Origin: Acidobacteriota bacterium
GTDB taxonomy: Bacteria; Acidobacteriota; Terriglobia; Bryobacterales; Bryobacteraceae
DNA length: 64,000 nt
Direction: 5' to 3'
Assembly: GCA_029776225.1 (NCBI GenBank)
Contig: JAKOTR010000004.1
Location: 49,817-113,816 of the forward strand
The notes under the pieces are model-generated. The model was not told the origin of the DNA, made no database searches, and worked only from the letters and a program-made list of their open reading frames with translations. A program made the position numbers and the translations under genes. Shown here in pieces: positions 63,766-64,000 of the stretch (position 1 is its first letter; each line of letters starts with the position of its first letter).

Positions 63766-63838
63766 TGGGCCCTGTAGGATTTGAACCTACGACCAACGGA
63801 TTATGAGTCCGCTGCTCTGACCGCTGAGCTAAGGGCCC
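63766..63838 (-). tRNA. tRNA-Ile2 (CAT anticodon, lysidine type)
   Basis: A 73-nt tRNA on the minus strand without encoded CCA: acceptor GGGCCCT pairs with AGGGCCC, the D arm has TAGCTCAGCGG, the anticodon loop is CTCATAA, and the TpsiC arm is GTAGGTTCAAATCCTAC. The GACTCATAATC loop with TTGGTCG in the variable region is the signature of the AUA-reading tRNA-Ile2 (C34 modified to lysidine), not initiator or elongator Met. Its 3' part is duplicated at 62131-62181. Confidence 0.93.
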
Positions 63839-63913
63839 GGTTCTTGGAATTGCCGCCGCTGGATCACAGCGGCATTTTACAGTTTATCAGGATACGGGCC
63901 TGGCGCCGCGCCG

Positions 63914-64000
63914 CTATGCCTGGCGGTAGATGTCTACCAGGAACACCACCGCGTCGCCGGTTCCCACGTTGGTGATCGCGTGCGCCACGTCGGCTCGATA
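63914..64000 (-). CDS. Cupin-like protein (partial, only the C-terminus in window)
   Basis: The last 28 codons read YRADVAHAITNVGTGDAVVF, then LVDIYRQA, and stop at 63914. The H..xNxG....vfl pattern is the closing strand pair of a cupin barrel. Most of the gene lies beyond the right edge, so family and function are tentative. Confidence 0.5.
   Translation of the reverse strand, partial: YRADVAHAITNVGTGDAVVFLVDIYRQA

Overview
The window is GC-rich, densely coded bacterial chromosome. The gene content points to an acidobacterium of the Solibacteres/Bryobacterales type, an inference without 16S support. It has an Oar-like TonB-dependent receptor with an N-terminal carboxypeptidase-regulatory domain, several sugar or PLP enzymes with Tat signals, two 3-keto-glycoside hydrolase (DUF1080) genes, GH43/GH127/GH130 enzymes, a Gram-negative lipid A gene (lpxC), and very short or absent 5' leaders on many genes.

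Layout. 1-3.6 kb (-): a translationally coupled operon, HAD phosphatase, deoxyhypusine-synthase-like protein, RfaE-type PfkB kinase and ROK kinase (cut by the left edge). 3.7-6.1 kb (-): Tat-exported Gfo/Idh/MocA oxidoreductase and sugar isomerase. 6.2-8.0 kb (-): NYN/OST-HTH RNase-like protein and RidA. 8.1-10.2 kb (-): two-subunit methylmalonyl-CoA mutase. 10.3-15.5 kb (-): two secreted proteins of unknown function, one of 1390 aa. 15.7-24.0 kb (mostly +): surface glycan genes (two glycosyltransferases, wecB, Wzx-like flippase, gmd), with a GH127 gene on the other strand. 24.1-27.8 kb (+): SMP-30 lactonase, NUDIX, mutS2. 27.8-32.1 kb: PilZ-like protein, alkaline phosphatase, DUF1080, cyclase, and an aldo/keto reductase broken by an in-frame stop. 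32.2-34.8 kb (-): polA. 35.0-41.5 kb (+): an envelope cluster (lpxC, pgsA, membrane protein, YdcF-like protein, MsbA-like ABC exporter) followed by an M3 oligopeptidase. 41.6-46.3 kb: a second DUF1080 and the TonB-dependent receptor. 46.3-54.4 kb (-): SelA-like PLP protein and a MoxR-DUF58-VWA-VWA operon. 54.6-55.5 kb: a small accessory patch with a MazF/PemK-type toxin-antitoxin pair and a gene remnant. 55.5-57.9 kb (-): two GH43 genes. 58.0-62.0 kb: tRNA-Arg, a small HTH-like protein, a CYTH protein, and a sodium/solute symporter with a GH130 enzyme. 62.1-63.8 kb: a 1.63 kb block between an intact tRNA-Ile2 gene and a copy of that tRNA's 3' part. The right edge holds the end of a cupin-like gene.

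How the genes fit together. Much of the window supports glycan use: TonB uptake, GH43/GH127/GH130, DUF1080, Gfo/Idh/MocA, isomerase and symporter. A second theme is envelope building (lipid A, phosphatidylglycerol, lipid flippase, O-antigen-like sugars). The most unusual part is the tRNA-Ile2-flanked block at 62.13-63.81 kb. It has the layout of a tRNA-integrated element but carries only an unrecognised 242-aa protein and a PIN-domain nuclease, with no integrase inside.

No CRISPR array, rRNA or insertion sequence was seen. The longest stretch without an intact gene is 55152-55531 (380 bp, holding the remnant). Other intergenic gaps are under 300 bp apart from 27800-28134, which contains the small PilZ-like ORF.
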